From: Streptomyces nojiriensis
Lineage (GTDB): Bacteria > Actinomycetota > Actinomycetes > Streptomycetales > Streptomycetaceae
Assembly (NCBI RefSeq): GCF_017639205.1
Contig: NZ_CP071139.1
Location: 6,199,501 to 6,263,500, forward strand
Direction of reading: 5' to 3'
Length of the DNA stretch: 64,000 nucleotides
The position numbers and the translations under genes were made by a program. Within the stretch, counting starts at the first letter, position 1. Every line of letters starts with the position of its first letter. Shown piece after piece: positions 34,192-43,212 of this stretch. The notes under the pieces were generated by a model. That model worked only from the letters and a program-made list of their open reading frames with translations, did no database searches and was not told the DNA's origin.

Positions 34192-35199
34192 GTGTTTGTG
34201 TACATCGTCCGGCGGCTGTTCGCCGCGGTGTTCCTGCTGCTTGTTGTCAGCGCGATCACCTTCGCGATCTTCTTCCTGCTGCCCCGGCTGGCCGGCGGCA
34301 CGGCCGACTCGCTGGCCACCCAGTACGTCGGCAAGAACCCCTCGCCCGAATCCATCGCCGCGGTCAAGAAGAACCTCGGCTTCGACCAGCCTCTGTACTC
34401 GCAGTACTGGGACTTCCTGCGGGGCATCTTCGCGGGCCGCGAGTTCAACTACGGCCCCGATCCCTCGCAGTGCAACGCCCCCTGCCTCGGCTACTCCTTC
34501 AAGGACCACGTCGAGGTCTGGCCCGACATCGTCAACCGGCTCCCCATCACCGCCTCCCTCACCCTGGGAGCGGCCGTCATCTGGCTGATCACCGGTGTGA
34601 CCACGGGCGTGGTCTCGGCCCTGCGCCCGGGCTCGCTCTTCGACCGGCTCGCGATGGGCGTGGCCCTCGCCGGCGTCTCGCTGCCGATGTTCTTCACCGG
34701 CACGCTCTCGCTGGCCGTATTCGTCTTCAACTGGCCCGTGTTCACCAATGTGTACGTGGACTTCTCCGAGGATCCGGCCGCCTGGTTCCAGGGGCTGGTC
34801 CTGCCCTGGAGCACGCTGGCCTTCCTCTACTCCGCGCTCTACGCCCGGCTCACCCGGGCCGGAATGCTGGAGACCATGAGCGAGGACTACATCCGCACCG
34901 CGCGCGCCAAGGGCCTGCGCGAACGGGTGGTCATCACCCGCCACGGGCTGCGCTCCGCGCTGACCCCGATCGTGACCATCTTCGGCATGGACTTCGGGCT
35001 GCTCCTCGGCGGCGCCATCGTCACCGAGACGGTCTTCTCGTACCACGGCATCGGTGAGTACGCGTACCACGCCATCGCGGTGAACGACCTGCCGAAGATC
35101 CTCGGGGTGACCCTCTTCGCCGGAGCCTTCATCGTGCTGTGCAACCTGGTGGTGGACCTCGTCTACGCCATCATCGACCCGAGGGTGAGGCTGTCGTGA
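34192..35199 (+). CDS. Oligopeptide ABC transporter permease (DppB/OppB type)
   Basis: 335 residues. The N-terminus FVYIVRRLFAAVFLLLVVSA is typical of OppB/DppB permeases. The EAA loop is seen in YIRTARAKGLRERVVITRHGLRSAL, and six transmembrane helices are predicted. The start is GTG 34192. No good ribosome site precedes it, so translation may depend on upstream context. Its stop overlaps the next ATPase (GTGA). Confidence 0.93.
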   Translation: MFVYIVRRLFAAVFLLLVVSAITFAIFFLLPRLAGGTADSLATQYVGKNPSPESIAAVKKNLGFDQPLYSQYWDFLRGIFAGREFNYGPDPSQCNAPCLGYSFKDHVEVWPDIVNRLPITASLTLGAAVIWLITGVTTGVVSALRPGSLFDRLAMGVALAGVSLPMFFTGTLSLAVFVFNWPVFTNVYVDFSEDPAAWFQGLVLPWSTLAFLYSALYARLTRAGMLETMSEDYIRTARAKGLRERVVITRHGLRSALTPIVTIFGMDFGLLLGGAIVTETVFSYHGIGEYAYHAIAVNDLPKILGVTLFAGAFIVLCNLVVDLVYAIIDPRVRLS

Positions 35200-36350
35200 C
35201 CGATCCGACTCCGAAGGGGAACGAGGCCGGCGCTGCCGCTGCCGCCGCCGACCGTGCCGCGCACACCGCCACCGCCACGGCGCCCGTGGCGGGACCGGGC
35301 GACGGCCCTCCCTCCGAGGCCTTCCTCGACGTACGCGACCTCAAGGTCCACTTCCCCACCGACGACGGCCTCGTCAAGTCCGTCGACGGGCTCTCCTTCC
35401 AGCTGGAGAAGGGCCAGACCCTCGGCATCGTGGGCGAGTCCGGCTCCGGCAAGTCCGTCACCTCGCTGGCCGTCATGGGCCTGCACCGGGCGGGCAACGC
35501 CGACCGCTCCAACGTCGAGATGTCGGGCGAGATATGGCTCGGGGGCAGGGAACTGCTCTCCGCCGATCCCGAGGAGGTGCGCCGGCTGCGGGGCCGCGAC
35601 ATGGCGATGATCTTCCAGGACCCGCTGAGCGCGCTGCACCCGTACTACACGATCGGCTCCCAGATCGTGGAGGCGTACCGCGTCCACAACGACGTGGACA
35701 AGAAGACGGCGCGCAGGCGGGCCGTCGAGATGCTCGACCGGGTGGGCATCCCCGAGCCGGGCAAGCGCGTCGACGACTATCCGCACCAGTTCTCCGGCGG
35801 CATGCGCCAGCGCGCGATGATCGCGATGTCGCTCGTCAACAACCCCGACCTGCTGATCGCGGACGAGCCGACCACGGCGCTGGACGTCACCGTGCAGGCG
35901 CAGATCCTGGACCTGATCCGCGATCTGCAGAAGGAGTTCGGCTCCGCCGTCATCATGATCACGCACGACCTCGGCGTCGTCGCGGAGATGGCCGACGAGA
36001 TCCTCGTGATGTACGGCGGCCGGTGCGTCGAGCGGGGCACCGCCGAGAAGGTGTTCTACGAGCCCCGCCACCCCTACACCTGGGGCCTGCTGGGCTCGAT
36101 GCCGCGCATCGACCGCGAGCAGAGCGAGCGCCTCATCCCGGTCAAGGGCTCCCCGCCCAGCCTCATCAACATCCCCGACGGCTGCGCCTTCAACCCGCGC
36201 TGCCCGTACGCCGACGTGCCCAAGGGCAACGTGACGCGTACGGTCCGGCCCGAGCTCACCCAGGACGACAGCCGCCACTGGTCCGCCTGCCACATGCCGC
36301 AGGAAGAGCGGACCCGGATCTGGACCGAAGAGATTGCGCCGAAGCTGTGA
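35196..36350 (+). CDS. Oligopeptide ABC transporter ATPase (DppD/OppD type)
   Basis: 384 residues from GTG 35196, inside the permease stop (GTGA overlap). After an Ala-rich N-terminal tail come Walker A GESGSGKSV (~residues 79-87), Q-loop IFQDPLSALHP, signature FSGGMRQR, Walker B LLIADEPTTALD and H-loop ITHDLG. The OppD/F C-terminal extension with CAFNPRCPY...C cysteines is present. It powers peptide import together with the next ATPase. Confidence 0.96.
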   Translation: MTDPTPKGNEAGAAAAAADRAAHTATATAPVAGPGDGPPSEAFLDVRDLKVHFPTDDGLVKSVDGLSFQLEKGQTLGIVGESGSGKSVTSLAVMGLHRAGNADRSNVEMSGEIWLGGRELLSADPEEVRRLRGRDMAMIFQDPLSALHPYYTIGSQIVEAYRVHNDVDKKTARRRAVEMLDRVGIPEPGKRVDDYPHQFSGGMRQRAMIAMSLVNNPDLLIADEPTTALDVTVQAQILDLIRDLQKEFGSAVIMITHDLGVVAEMADEILVMYGGRCVERGTAEKVFYEPRHPYTWGLLGSMPRIDREQSERLIPVKGSPPSLINIPDGCAFNPRCPYADVPKGNVTRTVRPELTQDDSRHWSACHMPQEERTRIWTEEIAPKL

Positions 36351-37459
36351 CCGAGACGCCTGACACGAAGAAGCCGGAAACGGTGGTCATTCCCGCGCAG
36401 GCCACGGACTCTCCCGAGGTCCTGCTCAAGGTCACCGGCCTGGCGAAGCACTTCCCCATCACCAAGGGGCTGATCCGGCGCCAGGTGGGCGCGGTCAAGG
36501 CCGTCGACGGCCTCGACTTCGACGTCCGGCGCGGGGAGACCCTCGGCATCGTCGGCGAGTCCGGCTGCGGGAAGTCGACCATGGGCCGGCTGATCACGCG
36601 GCTGCTGGAGCCGACCGGCGGCTCCATCGAGTTCGAGGGCAAGGACATCACGCACCTCGGGGTGTCGGGCATGCGCCCGCTGCGCCGTGACGTACAGATG
36701 ATCTTCCAGGACCCGTACGGCTCGCTGAACCCCCGCCACACGGTGGGCACCATCGTCAGCGCGCCGTTCAAGCTCCAGAAGGTCACCCCGGAGGGCGGGC
36801 TCAAGGCGGAGGTCCAGCGGCTGCTCTCGCTCGTGGGCCTCAACCCCGAGCACTACAACCGCTACCCGCACGAGTTCTCCGGCGGCCAGCGCCAGCGCAT
36901 CGGCATCGCGCGGGCCCTGGCGCTGAAGCCGAAGCTGGTGGTCGCGGACGAGCCCGTCTCGGCGCTGGACGTGTCGATCCAGGCCCAGGTGGTGAACCTG
37001 CTGGACGACCTCCAGGACGAACTCGGGCTCACCTACGTGATCATCGCGCACGACCTGTCGGTCATCCGGCACGTCTCGGACCGCATCGCCGTGATGTACC
37101 TCGGAAAGATCGTCGAGCTGGCCGACAACAAGGGGCTGTACGGGGCGCCCATGCACCCCTACACCACGGCCCTGATGTCGGCCGTGCCGGTGCCGGACCC
37201 GAGGCGGCGCGGTGCCAAGAGCGGCCGCATCCTGCTCAAGGGCGACGTCCCGTCACCGATCTCGCCGCCGAGCGGCTGCCGCTTCCACACCCGGTGCTGG
37301 AAGGCCACGCAGATCTGCGCGACGCAGGAGCCGCCGCTGCTGGCGCTGAAGCCGGGCCACCAGGTGGCCTGCCACCACCCGGAGAACGCCCCCGACCAGG
37401 CACCGGGCGACCAGCCCCTGCCGGGCGCGGCGGACGCGGTGGCCAAGGTCACGGAGTGA
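36347..37459 (+). CDS. Oligopeptide ABC transporter ATPase (DppF/OppF type)
   Basis: 370 residues from GTG 36347, again GTGA-coupled to the previous gene. Walker A GESGCGKST, Q-loop IFQDPYGSLNP, signature FSGGQRQR, Walker B LVVADEPVSALD and H-loop IAHDLS are all intact, with the OppF C-terminal cysteine region (CRFHTRCWKATQICATQEPP). It forms a heterodimer with the DppD-type subunit. Last gene of the operon; a repeat-type hairpin follows the stop. Confidence 0.96.
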   Translation: MTETPDTKKPETVVIPAQATDSPEVLLKVTGLAKHFPITKGLIRRQVGAVKAVDGLDFDVRRGETLGIVGESGCGKSTMGRLITRLLEPTGGSIEFEGKDITHLGVSGMRPLRRDVQMIFQDPYGSLNPRHTVGTIVSAPFKLQKVTPEGGLKAEVQRLLSLVGLNPEHYNRYPHEFSGGQRQRIGIARALALKPKLVVADEPVSALDVSIQAQVVNLLDDLQDELGLTYVIIAHDLSVIRHVSDRIAVMYLGKIVELADNKGLYGAPMHPYTTALMSAVPVPDPRRRGAKSGRILLKGDVPSPISPPSGCRFHTRCWKATQICATQEPPLLALKPGHQVACHHPENAPDQAPGDQPLPGAADAVAKVTE

Positions 37460-37463
37460 CGGG

Positions 37464-37535
37464 AACGCCGGCGGGGCCGTGCTGTTTCAGCCCCGCCGGC
37501 GTTTGAGGCGCGGGGGTTCGGGGGCAGCGCCCCCG
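37464..37535. repeat. Palindromic intergenic repeat, copy 2 (terminator of the oligopeptide operon)
   Basis: Perfect 14-bp stem (37464-37477 with 37490-37503) containing AACGCCGGCGGGGC, then GTTTGAGGCGCGGGGGTTCGG and a GGGGGC/GCCCCC hairpin. The right half matches copy 1 closely. It begins five bases after the stop codon. Confidence 0.8.
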
Positions 37536-37621
37536 CAACGGCGCCGCACGGCACACCCGGCACACCCGGCCTCGGTGGAGCCCCGCATTCCGCCGAGCCC
37601 GCCGCAGGTGACAATGGCCCG

Positions 37622-38278
37622 GTGCTCCACGATCTCTTCCCGCCCGGGATCCAGCATGCCCTGGATCTCGCCGGCATCTTCGTCTTCGCCACCGCAGGCG
37701 CCCTGCTCGCCGTCCGCAAGAACTTCGACGTCTTCGGCATCGCCGTCCTCGCGCTCGTCACGGCCCTGGGCGGCGGTCTCTTCCGGGACATCGTCATCGG
37801 CGCCGTGCCGCCCGCCGCCTTCGGCGAGCTCAGCTTCTTCGTGACCCCGCTGATCGCCGCCGCGATCGTCTACTTCCTGCACCCCGAGGTCCAGCGGATC
37901 AACCGCGCCATCAACGTCTTCGACGCGGCCGGCCTCGGGCTGTTCTGCGTGACGGGTACGACCAAGGCCTACGAGTTCGGCCTCGGCCTCACCGCCTCCG
38001 CGGCGCTCGGCGTGACCACGGCCGTCGGCGGCGGCGTCCTGCGCGACGTGCTGGTCAACGAGGTGCCCTCGCTGCTGCGCGACCGCGAGATGTACGCCGT
38101 CCCCGCGCTGGTCGGCGCCTCGATGGTGGCCGTCTTCATCAGCATGCACGCCCTCAACGGCATCACCACCGGCCTCGCGATCGTCACCACCTTCGTCCTC
38201 CGCCTCCTTGCCATGCGCTACCACTGGCGGGCTCCGCTGGCCTGGAACAGGCGGTCGTCGGTGGCCGAAGAGCCGTAA
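37622..38278 (+). CDS. TRIC-type (UPF0126) cation channel protein
   Basis: 218 residues, seven predicted helices built from two homologous three-helix halves. Each half has the family signature GGG-x2-R-D: TALGGGLFRDIVIGAVPP and TAVGGGVLRDVLVNEVPS. Prokaryotic TRIC homologues form trimeric K+/cation channels in the membrane. GTG 37622 is used as the start. No functional partner is adjacent. Confidence 0.9.
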   Translation: MLHDLFPPGIQHALDLAGIFVFATAGALLAVRKNFDVFGIAVLALVTALGGGLFRDIVIGAVPPAAFGELSFFVTPLIAAAIVYFLHPEVQRINRAINVFDAAGLGLFCVTGTTKAYEFGLGLTASAALGVTTAVGGGVLRDVLVNEVPSLLRDREMYAVPALVGASMVAVFISMHALNGITTGLAIVTTFVLRLLAMRYHWRAPLAWNRRSSVAEEP

Positions 38279-38287
38279 CAATAGAAA

Positions 38288-38318
38288 GCTACCGCTTAGT
38301 AGCAAGCCGGTGTACCGT
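38288..38318 (+). promoter_or_regulatory. Operator and -10 element upstream of the thioesterase gene
   Basis: Inverted repeat GCTAC-N6-GTAGC at 38288-38303, immediately followed by TACCGT (38313-38318), which ends seven bases before the ATG. The repeat would fill the -35/spacer region, so a bound TetR-like repressor would block a leaderless transcript. Confidence 0.55.
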
Positions 38319-38325
38319 CGTTTAC

Positions 38326-39183
38326 ATGTCACACGCAGCTGCCAAGGCCTCCATCGGCGACAGTGAGTTCGACCGCGACACCGCCATCACCGCACGCGCG
38401 GGCGAGCCCGGGGTGTACGACGCGGAACTCTCCGCCGGATGGACGATCATCGCCGCCGTGAACGGCGGCTACCTGCTGGCCCTGGTCGGCCGGGCCCTGT
38501 CTGCGGCCCTCCCGCACCCGGACCCGTTCACCGTCTCCGCGCACTACCTGACCTCCTCCGTGCCCGGCCCCGCCGTGATCCGCACCCAGGTCGTCCGCGT
38601 CGGCCGCACCCTCTCCACCGGCCAGGCCTCGCTGTTCCAGTACGACGAGAGCGGCGCCGAAATCGAGCGCATCCGCGTCCTCGCCTCCTACGGCGACCTC
38701 GCGGCCCTGCCGGACGACGTACGCACCGTCGCCGTGCCGCCCGCCATCCCCGCCTACGAGGACTGCATCGGCCCCGAGGCCGGCCCGGCCCCGATCCCCG
38801 GCAGCTCCGCCATCGTGGACCGGCTCCGGCTCCGGCTGGACCCGGCGACCGCCGGGTGGGCCGTCGGCGCGCCCTCAGGAAAGGGCGAGATGCGGGCCTG
38901 GTTCGAGCTGGCCGACGGCCGCGACGCCGACCCGCTCTCCATGCTCCTGGCCGTCGACGCGCTCCCGCCGACCGCCTTCGACATGGGCCTGGTGGCCTGG
39001 ACCCCGACGGTGGAACTCACCACCCACGTCCGCCGCCGCCCGGCCCCCGGCCCGCTCCGGGTCTCCATCACCACCCGCAACCTGGCCGGCGGCTTCCTGG
39101 AGGAGGACGCCGAGGTCTGGGACTCCTCGGACCACCTGGTCGCGCAGTCCCGCCAACTGGCCCGCGCCCTGCGCCCGGCCTGA
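38326..39183 (+). CDS. Acyl-CoA thioesterase-like (double hot-dog) protein
   Basis: 285 residues. Two hot-dog halves: an N-terminal one with AGWTIIAAVNGGYLLALVGRAL and DPFTVSAHYLTSSVPGPAVI (~residues 35-85), and a C-terminal one with PTVELTTHVRRRPAPGPLRV and a terminal SDHLVAQSRQLARAL. This is the TesB-like / 4HBT_3 thioesterase family acting on acyl-CoA in the cytoplasm. It stands alone with its own operator-like repeat. Substrate unknown. Confidence 0.87.
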   Translation: MSHAAAKASIGDSEFDRDTAITARAGEPGVYDAELSAGWTIIAAVNGGYLLALVGRALSAALPHPDPFTVSAHYLTSSVPGPAVIRTQVVRVGRTLSTGQASLFQYDESGAEIERIRVLASYGDLAALPDDVRTVAVPPAIPAYEDCIGPEAGPAPIPGSSAIVDRLRLRLDPATAGWAVGAPSGKGEMRAWFELADGRDADPLSMLLAVDALPPTAFDMGLVAWTPTVELTTHVRRRPAPGPLRVSITTRNLAGGFLEEDAEVWDSSDHLVAQSRQLARALRPA

Positions 39184-39292
39184 CCCCGGCCCGGCCCCGG
39201 CCCGCCCCCGGCCCGGCGGTTCCGACGGCGCCCGGGGGTGCCTTGCCGGCCATCGCGGGGTCCCGCGGCGCAAGCGGCCACCGGCGGACTCG

Positions 39293-39298
39293 TAGAAT
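39293..39298 (+). promoter_or_regulatory. -10 element of the cysteine desulfurase gene
   Basis: TAGAAT ends nine bases before ATG 39308, implying a leader of only a few bases. No clear -35 box was found. Confidence 0.45.
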
Positions 39299-39307
39299 CG
39301 GGGGATC

Positions 39308-40471
39308 ATGGCCTACCTCGACCACGCCGCCACCACCCCGATGCTGCCGGAGGCCGCCGCGGCGATGACCGCGCAGTTCGCCGCCACGGGGAACGCCTCC
39401 TCCCTGCACGCCGCAGGCCGCCGAGCCCGCCGTACCGTGGAGGAGGCCCGCGAGGCCTTCGCCGAGGCGATCGGCGCCCGCCCCAGCGAGGTGGTGTTCA
39501 CCGCCGGCGGTACGGAAGCCGACAACCTCGCCGTCAAGGGCCTCTACTGGGCCCGGCGCGACGCCGACCCCGCCCGGACCCGGGTCATCGCCAGCCCCGT
39601 CGAGCACCACGCCGTGCTCGACGCCGTGCACTGGCTCGCCGAGCACGAGGGCGCGCAGGTCGAGTACCTGCCCGTGGACCGCTACGGGCGCGTCCACGCC
39701 GACGCCTTCCGCGAGGCCGTCGAGCGCAACCCCGACGACGTGGCCCTGGCCACCGTCATGTGGGCCAACAACGAGATCGGCACCGTCATGCCGGTCCGCG
39801 AACTCGCCGCCATCGCCCGCGAGTCCGGGATCCCGCTGCACTCCGACGCCGTCCAGGCCTTCGGCCAGCTCGACGTCCACTTCGGCGACAGCGGCCTCGC
39901 CGCCATGACCGTCAGCGGCCACAAGATCGGCGGCCCCTACGGCATCGGCGCACTGCTGCTCGGCCGCGACCAGAGCCCCGTACCCGTCCTGCACGGCGGC
40001 GGCCAGGAGCGGCACGTCCGCTCCGGCACCCTCGACGTGCCGGCCGTCGCCGCCTTCGCCGTGGCCGCCGTCCTCGCCGTCGAACGGCGCGAGCGGTTCG
40101 CCGCCGAGATCGGCGCCCTGCGCGACGAGCTGGTCGCCGCCGTCCGCGCGGCCGTGCCCGACGCGGTCCTCGGGGGAGACCCCGACGAGCGGCTTCCCGC
40201 CAACGCCCACTTCAGCTTCCCCGGCTGCGAGGGCGACTCGCTGCTGCTCCTGCTCGACGCCCAGGGCATCGAGTGCTCCACCGGCTCCGCCTGCACCGCG
40301 GGCGTGGCCCAGCCCAGCCACGTCCTGCTGGCCGCGGGCACCGACCCGCAGCTGGCCCGGGGCACCCTGCGCTTCTCCCTCGGCCACACCTCCACCCAGG
40401 AGGACGTCGCGGCCCTGGCCGCGGCCATCGGCCCGGCGGTGGAGCGCGCCCGCACGGCGGGCCTCAGCTAG
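39308..40471 (+). CDS. Cysteine desulfurase (NifS/IscS family)
   Basis: 387 residues. PLP-binding lysine 206 in SGHKIGGPYG, the conserved EHHAVL and NNEIG motifs, and the persulfide-forming Cys329 in STGSACTAG. The short loop around the Cys fits group I (NifS/IscS-like) enzymes. It mobilises sulfur from cysteine. mnmA, which needs persulfide sulfur to thiolate tRNA, lies about 730 bp downstream in the same direction with one opposing gene between, so MnmA is a likely acceptor. The 3' end overlaps the convergent amidase by eight bases. Confidence 0.93.
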   Translation: MAYLDHAATTPMLPEAAAAMTAQFAATGNASSLHAAGRRARRTVEEAREAFAEAIGARPSEVVFTAGGTEADNLAVKGLYWARRDADPARTRVIASPVEHHAVLDAVHWLAEHEGAQVEYLPVDRYGRVHADAFREAVERNPDDVALATVMWANNEIGTVMPVRELAAIARESGIPLHSDAVQAFGQLDVHFGDSGLAAMTVSGHKIGGPYGIGALLLGRDQSPVPVLHGGGQERHVRSGTLDVPAVAAFAVAAVLAVERRERFAAEIGALRDELVAAVRAAVPDAVLGGDPDERLPANAHFSFPGCEGDSLLLLLDAQGIECSTGSACTAGVAQPSHVLLAAGTDPQLARGTLRFSLGHTSTQEDVAALAAAIGPAVERARTAGLS

Positions 40472-41144
40472 GAGCCGGAGCCTCCAGGGCCGCCCGGACC
40501 AGGCCGATGTAGCGGTTCCAGTCCCAGTGGCGGCCGGGATCGGTGTGGTCGGCGCCCGGGACCTCGGAGTGGCCGAGTATGTGCGTGCGGTCCGCCGGTA
40601 TGCCGTACCGGCGGCAGACGTCGGCCGCCAGCCGGGCCGAAGCCGCGTACATCGCGTCCGTGAAGTCCTGCGGGCGGTCCACGAAGCCCACGTGCTCGAT
40701 GCCGACACTGCGCTCGTTCATCGAGCGGTTCCCCGAGTGGAAGGCCACGTCCAGCTCGCGCACCATCTGCTCGACGTGCCCGTCCCCGCGCACGATGTAG
40801 TGCGCCGACGCCTTGTGCCACGGGTTCTTGAAGGCGTCCACCGAGGACTCGAAGCCGCCCTGTGTGACATGCACGACGATCCGGTCCACCCGGTAGTCGT
40901 CCGGGCGGTCCGCCTTGCGCCAGTTCGCCGGCGAGGCCGACGTCCAGCTCGCGCCCGCGTGGTCGAGCTCGCCCTCCTTGCGCGGCTTGTCCACACCCGG
41001 TATCAGCCACCAGGCACGGCCGATCTCCTCCCGGCCGGCCACCGCCGCCACCGCGAAGATCCCGAGCCCGCCGAAGAGCACGGCCCTTCGGGTCCGCCCC
41101 GGCGGCCTCTTCCCCTTGTTCCCCTGCTCGACGATGTGATCCAC
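40464..41144 (-). CDS. N-acetylmuramoyl-L-alanine amidase (Amidase_2), exported
   Basis: 226 residues from GTG 41144 (start uncertain). GRTRRAVLFGGLGIFAVAAVAG near the N-terminus is a short Tat-like signal or membrane anchor. The amidase_2/PGRP domain has the zinc and catalytic elements IVVHVTQGGFESSVDAFKNP, SAHYIVRGDGHV, VGIEHVGFV and HILGHSEVPGADHTDPG. It should cleave the lactyl-Ala bond of peptidoglycan outside the membrane. It is divergent from mnmA and convergent with the desulfurase. Confidence 0.9.
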   Translation of the reverse strand: MDHIVEQGNKGKRPPGRTRRAVLFGGLGIFAVAAVAGREEIGRAWWLIPGVDKPRKEGELDHAGASWTSASPANWRKADRPDDYRVDRIVVHVTQGGFESSVDAFKNPWHKASAHYIVRGDGHVEQMVRELDVAFHSGNRSMNERSVGIEHVGFVDRPQDFTDAMYAASARLAADVCRRYGIPADRTHILGHSEVPGADHTDPGRHWDWNRYIGLVRAALEAPAPS

Positions 41145-41204
41145 CCCCCGTACCGGACAACGCGCTGTGACCCCGCTCGGTTCCCCCGTACTCTGGACGG
41201 TGCT

Positions 41205-42338
41205 ATGACTGAGAACCTGCCGCGCACCGACCGTCCCCTTCGCGTCCTGGCCGCCATGTCCGGGGGCGTGGACTCCGCCGTCGCCGCCGCCCGCGCGGTC
41301 GAAGCCGGGCACGACGTGACCGGCGTCCACCTCGCGCTCTCCGCGAACCCGCAGTCCTTCCGGACCGGCGCCCGCGGCTGCTGCACCATCGAGGACTCCC
41401 GCGACGCCCGCCGGGCCGCCGACGTCATCGGCATCCCGTTCTACGTCTGGGACCTCGCCGAGCGCTTCCGCGAGGACGTCGTCGAGGACTTCATCTCCGA
41501 GTACGAGGCCGGGCGCACCCCGAACCCGTGCCTGCGCTGCAACGAGAAGATCAAGTTCGCGGCGCTGCTCGACAAGGCCCTCGCGCTCGGCTTCGACGCC
41601 GTCTGCACCGGCCACTACGCGACCGTCGTGCTCAAGGAGGACGGCTCCCGCGAGCTGCACCGCGCCTCCGACATGGCCAAGGACCAGTCGTACGTCCTCG
41701 GGGTCCTCGACGAGAAGCAGCTCGCCCACGCACTCTTCCCGCTCGGTGACACCCTCACCACCAAGGAAGAGATCCGCGCCGAGGCCGAGGAGCGGGGGCT
41801 GGCCGTCGCGAAGAAGCCCGACAGCCACGACATCTGCTTCATCGCCGACGGCGACACCCAGGGCTTCCTCGCGAACCGCCTCGGCAAGGCCGAGGGCGAC
41901 ATCGTCGACGAGGCGACCGGCGAGAAGGTCGGCACCCACGAGGGCGCCTTCGGCTTCACCATCGGCCAGCGCAAGGGCCTGCGCATCGGCCACCCCGCCC
42001 CCGACGGCAAGCCGCGCTACGTCCTCGACATCTCCCCGGTGAACAACACCGTCACCGTCGGCCCCGTCGAGGCCCTCGACGTCACCGCCCTCACCGCGAT
42101 CCGCCCCCGCTGGTGCGGAGCCGTGGCCGCCGCCCCGGGCACCTACACCGCCCAGCTGCGCGCCCACGGCGGCGAGACCGAGGTCTTCGCCGAGGTCGTG
42201 GACGGCGAGCTGCGCGTCTCCTTCACCGAGCCGGTCCGGGGCGTGGCTCCCGGCCAGGCGATCGTGCTCTACGACGGCACCCGCGTGGTCGGCTCGGCCA
42301 CCATCGCGACCACGACGCGGGCCGCCGCCACCGTCTGA
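41205..42338 (+). CDS. mnmA: tRNA-specific 2-thiouridylase MnmA
   Basis: 377 residues from ATG 41205. The PP-loop SGGVDS is at residues 19-24. The two catalytic cysteines lie in NPCLRCNEKIKF (~residue 107) and DSHDICFIADGD (~residue 208). GHYAT, KDQSYVLGVL and FTIGQRKGL are family signatures. It makes 2-thiouridine at the wobble position of tRNA Lys/Glu/Gln using ATP and persulfide sulfur, most likely supplied by the desulfurase just upstream. TACTCT at 41189 may be its -10 box. Confidence 0.96.
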   Translation: MTENLPRTDRPLRVLAAMSGGVDSAVAAARAVEAGHDVTGVHLALSANPQSFRTGARGCCTIEDSRDARRAADVIGIPFYVWDLAERFREDVVEDFISEYEAGRTPNPCLRCNEKIKFAALLDKALALGFDAVCTGHYATVVLKEDGSRELHRASDMAKDQSYVLGVLDEKQLAHALFPLGDTLTTKEEIRAEAEERGLAVAKKPDSHDICFIADGDTQGFLANRLGKAEGDIVDEATGEKVGTHEGAFGFTIGQRKGLRIGHPAPDGKPRYVLDISPVNNTVTVGPVEALDVTALTAIRPRWCGAVAAAPGTYTAQLRAHGGETEVFAEVVDGELRVSFTEPVRGVAPGQAIVLYDGTRVVGSATIATTTRAAATV

Positions 42339-42355
42339 ACGGCGCCGTTCACGGC

Positions 42356-42415
42356 ATGACGCCGCGGTCCGTCCCCCCCCCCCCCCCCCCCCCCCCGGGC
42401 GGACCGCGGCGTCAT
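42356..42415. terminator. Bidirectional hairpin with a 24-base poly-C loop
   Basis: Perfect 16-bp stem (42356-42371 with 42400-42415). The 28-base loop is T, 24 consecutive C (42373-42396) and GGG. It lies between the convergent mnmA and hydrolase genes and probably ends both. Confidence 0.8.
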
Positions 42416-42438
42416 GTTGTGGCGGGGTGCCGCCCGGA

Positions 42439-43212
42439 TCAGGCCGCGGGGTACCAGACGGTCCCACTGCCGCCGTGCCCGGCGAGGGTGCTCGCGATGA
42501 TCTCGCCCTCCCGGAAGTAGCGCGGGTGCTGCTGCAGGAAGCCGGGGAAGGAATCCAGGGACGTCGCGTCACAGACCCCGTCGGTCTTGATGCAGTGGCG
42601 CTGGACCGGGACGCCGGGGAACACTTCCGGCCCGGTGCCGGGGGAGTACGCCACGAACGGGATGAGGACCCCCTGGGGCACCAGGCGCCAGAAACCGGTT
42701 CCGGGCTGCATGGGGTCGGAGTAGAGCATGCCGTCGACCCGGTCGCGCGGCACCTCGGTGCCGTTGTTCGCGATCGTCTGGAGCAGCAGGTCGCCGACCC
42801 AGGCGCCCTGGGAGTAGCCGGCGATCGTGAAGGTCGCGGTCGGGTCGGCCCGGTAGGCGTTCTCCAGGGCGGCCTTGGCGTTCCAGTAGCCCTGGTTCAC
42901 GCTGTCGCCGAAGCTCGGTGCGAAGGGGGCCGGCTGTTCGTTGTGGCTGCCGACGAAGGGGCCGCCGCTGGCCACGTAGCAGACCGGAATCGCGATGCCC
43001 CCGTTCAGCTGCCGGTTCGCGGCGTCGAAGCTCGTCGTGCACCCGGGTGCGTCCGCCGCCGCGCCGGTACCGCCGATCTCGATGTAGTAGTGGTTCGCCG
43101 GGGCGGCGTGCGCAGTGGTCGGCGCGGCCACGGCGCCGGCGAACAAGAGGGCCGTCGCTGCGACGGCGGACTTGAGGCGGCGGGCGAGCCTGTTGGGCTT
43201 CGTGGTGGACAT
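42439..43212 (-). CDS. Secreted alpha/beta hydrolase, PE-PPE/cutinase-like
   Basis: 257 residues from ATG 43212, with AGGGGAGTTGACC upstream. A Sec signal peptide (ALLFAGAVAAPTTAHA) precedes an alpha/beta hydrolase domain of the PE-PPE/cutinase type. IEIGGTGAAAD is at the first strand and the nucleophile elbow is TIAGYSQGAWVGDL (GxSxG, ~residue 138). Paired cysteines (GCTTSF, VCYVA, HCIKTDGVCDA) fit an extracellular protein. The substrate is likely an ester, unknown in detail. It is divergent from the NACHT gene across 200 bp. Confidence 0.83.
   Translation of the reverse strand: MSTTKPNRLARRLKSAVAATALLFAGAVAAPTTAHAAPANHYYIEIGGTGAAADAPGCTTSFDAANRQLNGGIAIPVCYVASGGPFVGSHNEQPAPFAPSFGDSVNQGYWNAKAALENAYRADPTATFTIAGYSQGAWVGDLLLQTIANNGTEVPRDRVDGMLYSDPMQPGTGFWRLVPQGVLIPFVAYSPGTGPEVFPGVPVQRHCIKTDGVCDATSLDSFPGFLQQHPRYFREGEIIASTLAGHGGSGTVWYPAA

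Noticed and set aside
42373..42396. Poly-C run as a phase-variable coding tract
   Set aside because: The run is outside any gene, inside a terminator loop, so it cannot switch a reading frame directly.
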